A program made the translations under genes and the position numbers. Below, piece by piece: positions 63,608 to 64,000 of a DNA stretch of 64,000 nucleotides. How positions within the stretch are numbered: the stretch's first letter is position 1; every line of letters starts with the position of its first letter. The notes under the pieces are model-generated. The model was not told where the DNA came from and made no database searches. It was given only the letters and a program-made list of their open reading frames with translations. The stretch comes from Prostheceraeus crozeri (lineage: Eukaryota > Platyhelminthes > Polycladida > Euryleptidae), in contig CAJQUW010008653.1 of the NCBI GenBank assembly GCA_907163375.1, forward strand, positions 372,001-436,000, in the 5' to 3' direction.

Positions 63608-64000
63608 ATGGTAAGTTGAAAATTTCTTCACTCATCTCCCTCAAACGTGTGGCTAATAGCATCTTCCTCAATTTCAGGCATCAACTTCATCACCAACGCC
63701 CTCCCTTCTCGAGGAAAGTTTACAGTTGTTGAGTCAAAGTAGGTTGTAACAATACACTGAGACTTGAACAGAGATGATAGAATGATTTCTCTTTCAGGTG
63801 ATGTGAGTTGCAGCTCAGGACTCTCGCGACAAGGCAACGAGTGGGAATGTGCCGACTGCGGACATATGTTTACAAGGAAGCACAGTCTCTTTCGACACAT
63901 CAAACAACGTGTGTGTCAACGCAAAGCGGCGTCAATCTCCGGAGGTGAAGTTGATTCTGACGATGACATCTCCTTTCCTTGCGATTTGTGCCCTCTTTCT
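63608..64000 (+). CDS. polB: PolB 5' end, spliced (runs off window)
   Basis: ATG at 63608-63610 is followed at once by GTAAGT. Exon 2 is 63678-63738 (acceptor TTTCAG, donor GTAGGT) and exon 3 starts at 63798, giving MASTSSPTPSLLEESL then the zinc-finger region DVSCSSGLSRQGNEWECADC. It matches the first part of the Polinton C PolB and continues past the window. The two introns of 67 and 59 bases are conserved in position between the copies. Confidence 0.7.

Larger units (their letters stand above)
55399..64000. mobile_element. Polinton E (partial), close relative of C in opposite orientation
   Basis: It begins with the same terminus AGTAGTAAGTAAAACTCCAC as Polinton C. It follows the right end of C gene for gene: terminal repeat, 5'-UTR intron, coiled-coil gene, two small TATA genes, repeated modules, the small Trp-rich gene, then the PolB start at the window edge. 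Similarity by eye is high, differing by a few percent, so the two copies separated recently. The visible part is broken, with about two gene breaks plus a 3-kb piggyBac insertion. The rest of the element is outside the window. Confidence 0.88.

Overview
The window is eukaryotic repeat-rich DNA with no recognisable host gene, rRNA or tRNA. It is filled by three Polinton/Maverick-type virus-like elements, separated by LINE, mariner, piggyBac and Penelope-like debris. GT-AG introns, TATA boxes, decayed APE-type LINEs and mariners, and many TAGGCCTA-type words in the spacers suggest a marine invertebrate, possibly an echinoderm. That host guess is weak and rests on pattern recognition only.

Region A (1 to about 13640) is a very AT-rich Polinton-like element cut by the left window edge. 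It carries a major capsid locus, a small core-like protein, a long coiled-coil protein with a phage-tail-fibre-like N-terminus, protein-primed DNA polymerase B with an N-terminal zinc finger, a packaging ATPase, a conserved structural locus and two further element proteins. Integrase and protease are not seen here and may lie to the left. Its starts share a T-plus-A-run-ATG context. Short perfect hairpins are scattered through spacers and also lie in frame inside genes.

Region B (13648-23284) holds a mariner-like transposon with long terminal inverted repeats, two decayed LINEs on the minus strand, an unclassified interspersed repeat and a second mariner-type remnant.

Region C (23285-46450) is a nearly whole Polinton bounded by about 0.8-kb terminal inverted repeats and an exact 6-bp target duplication, GGTACT. 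In order it has a spliced gene, a DEDD exonuclease-like gene, a RING-like protein, a pX-like core protein, ATPase, Cys-rich protein, integrase with chromodomain, minor and major capsid proteins, an adenain-like protease, a minus-strand group with a TBP-like protein and two PC4-like proteins, two paralogous structural proteins, PolB, and an accessory end of small TATA-driven genes separated by a thrice-repeated 140-bp module. The set covers integration, replication, packaging, maturation, capsid and, by inference, its own transcription initiation. About half a dozen breaks are visible, and the element looks young.

Region D (46457-55398) holds repeats only: an inverted second copy of the Region B repeat, a palindromic Penelope-like remnant, a foldback MITE, a short tandem array and an inverted second mariner copy.

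Region E (55399-64000) is the first part of a second, closely related Polinton in the opposite orientation to C, cut by the window end. A piggyBac transposon (58996-61967, TTAA duplication) sits in its third 140-bp module. Element C keeps the empty site.
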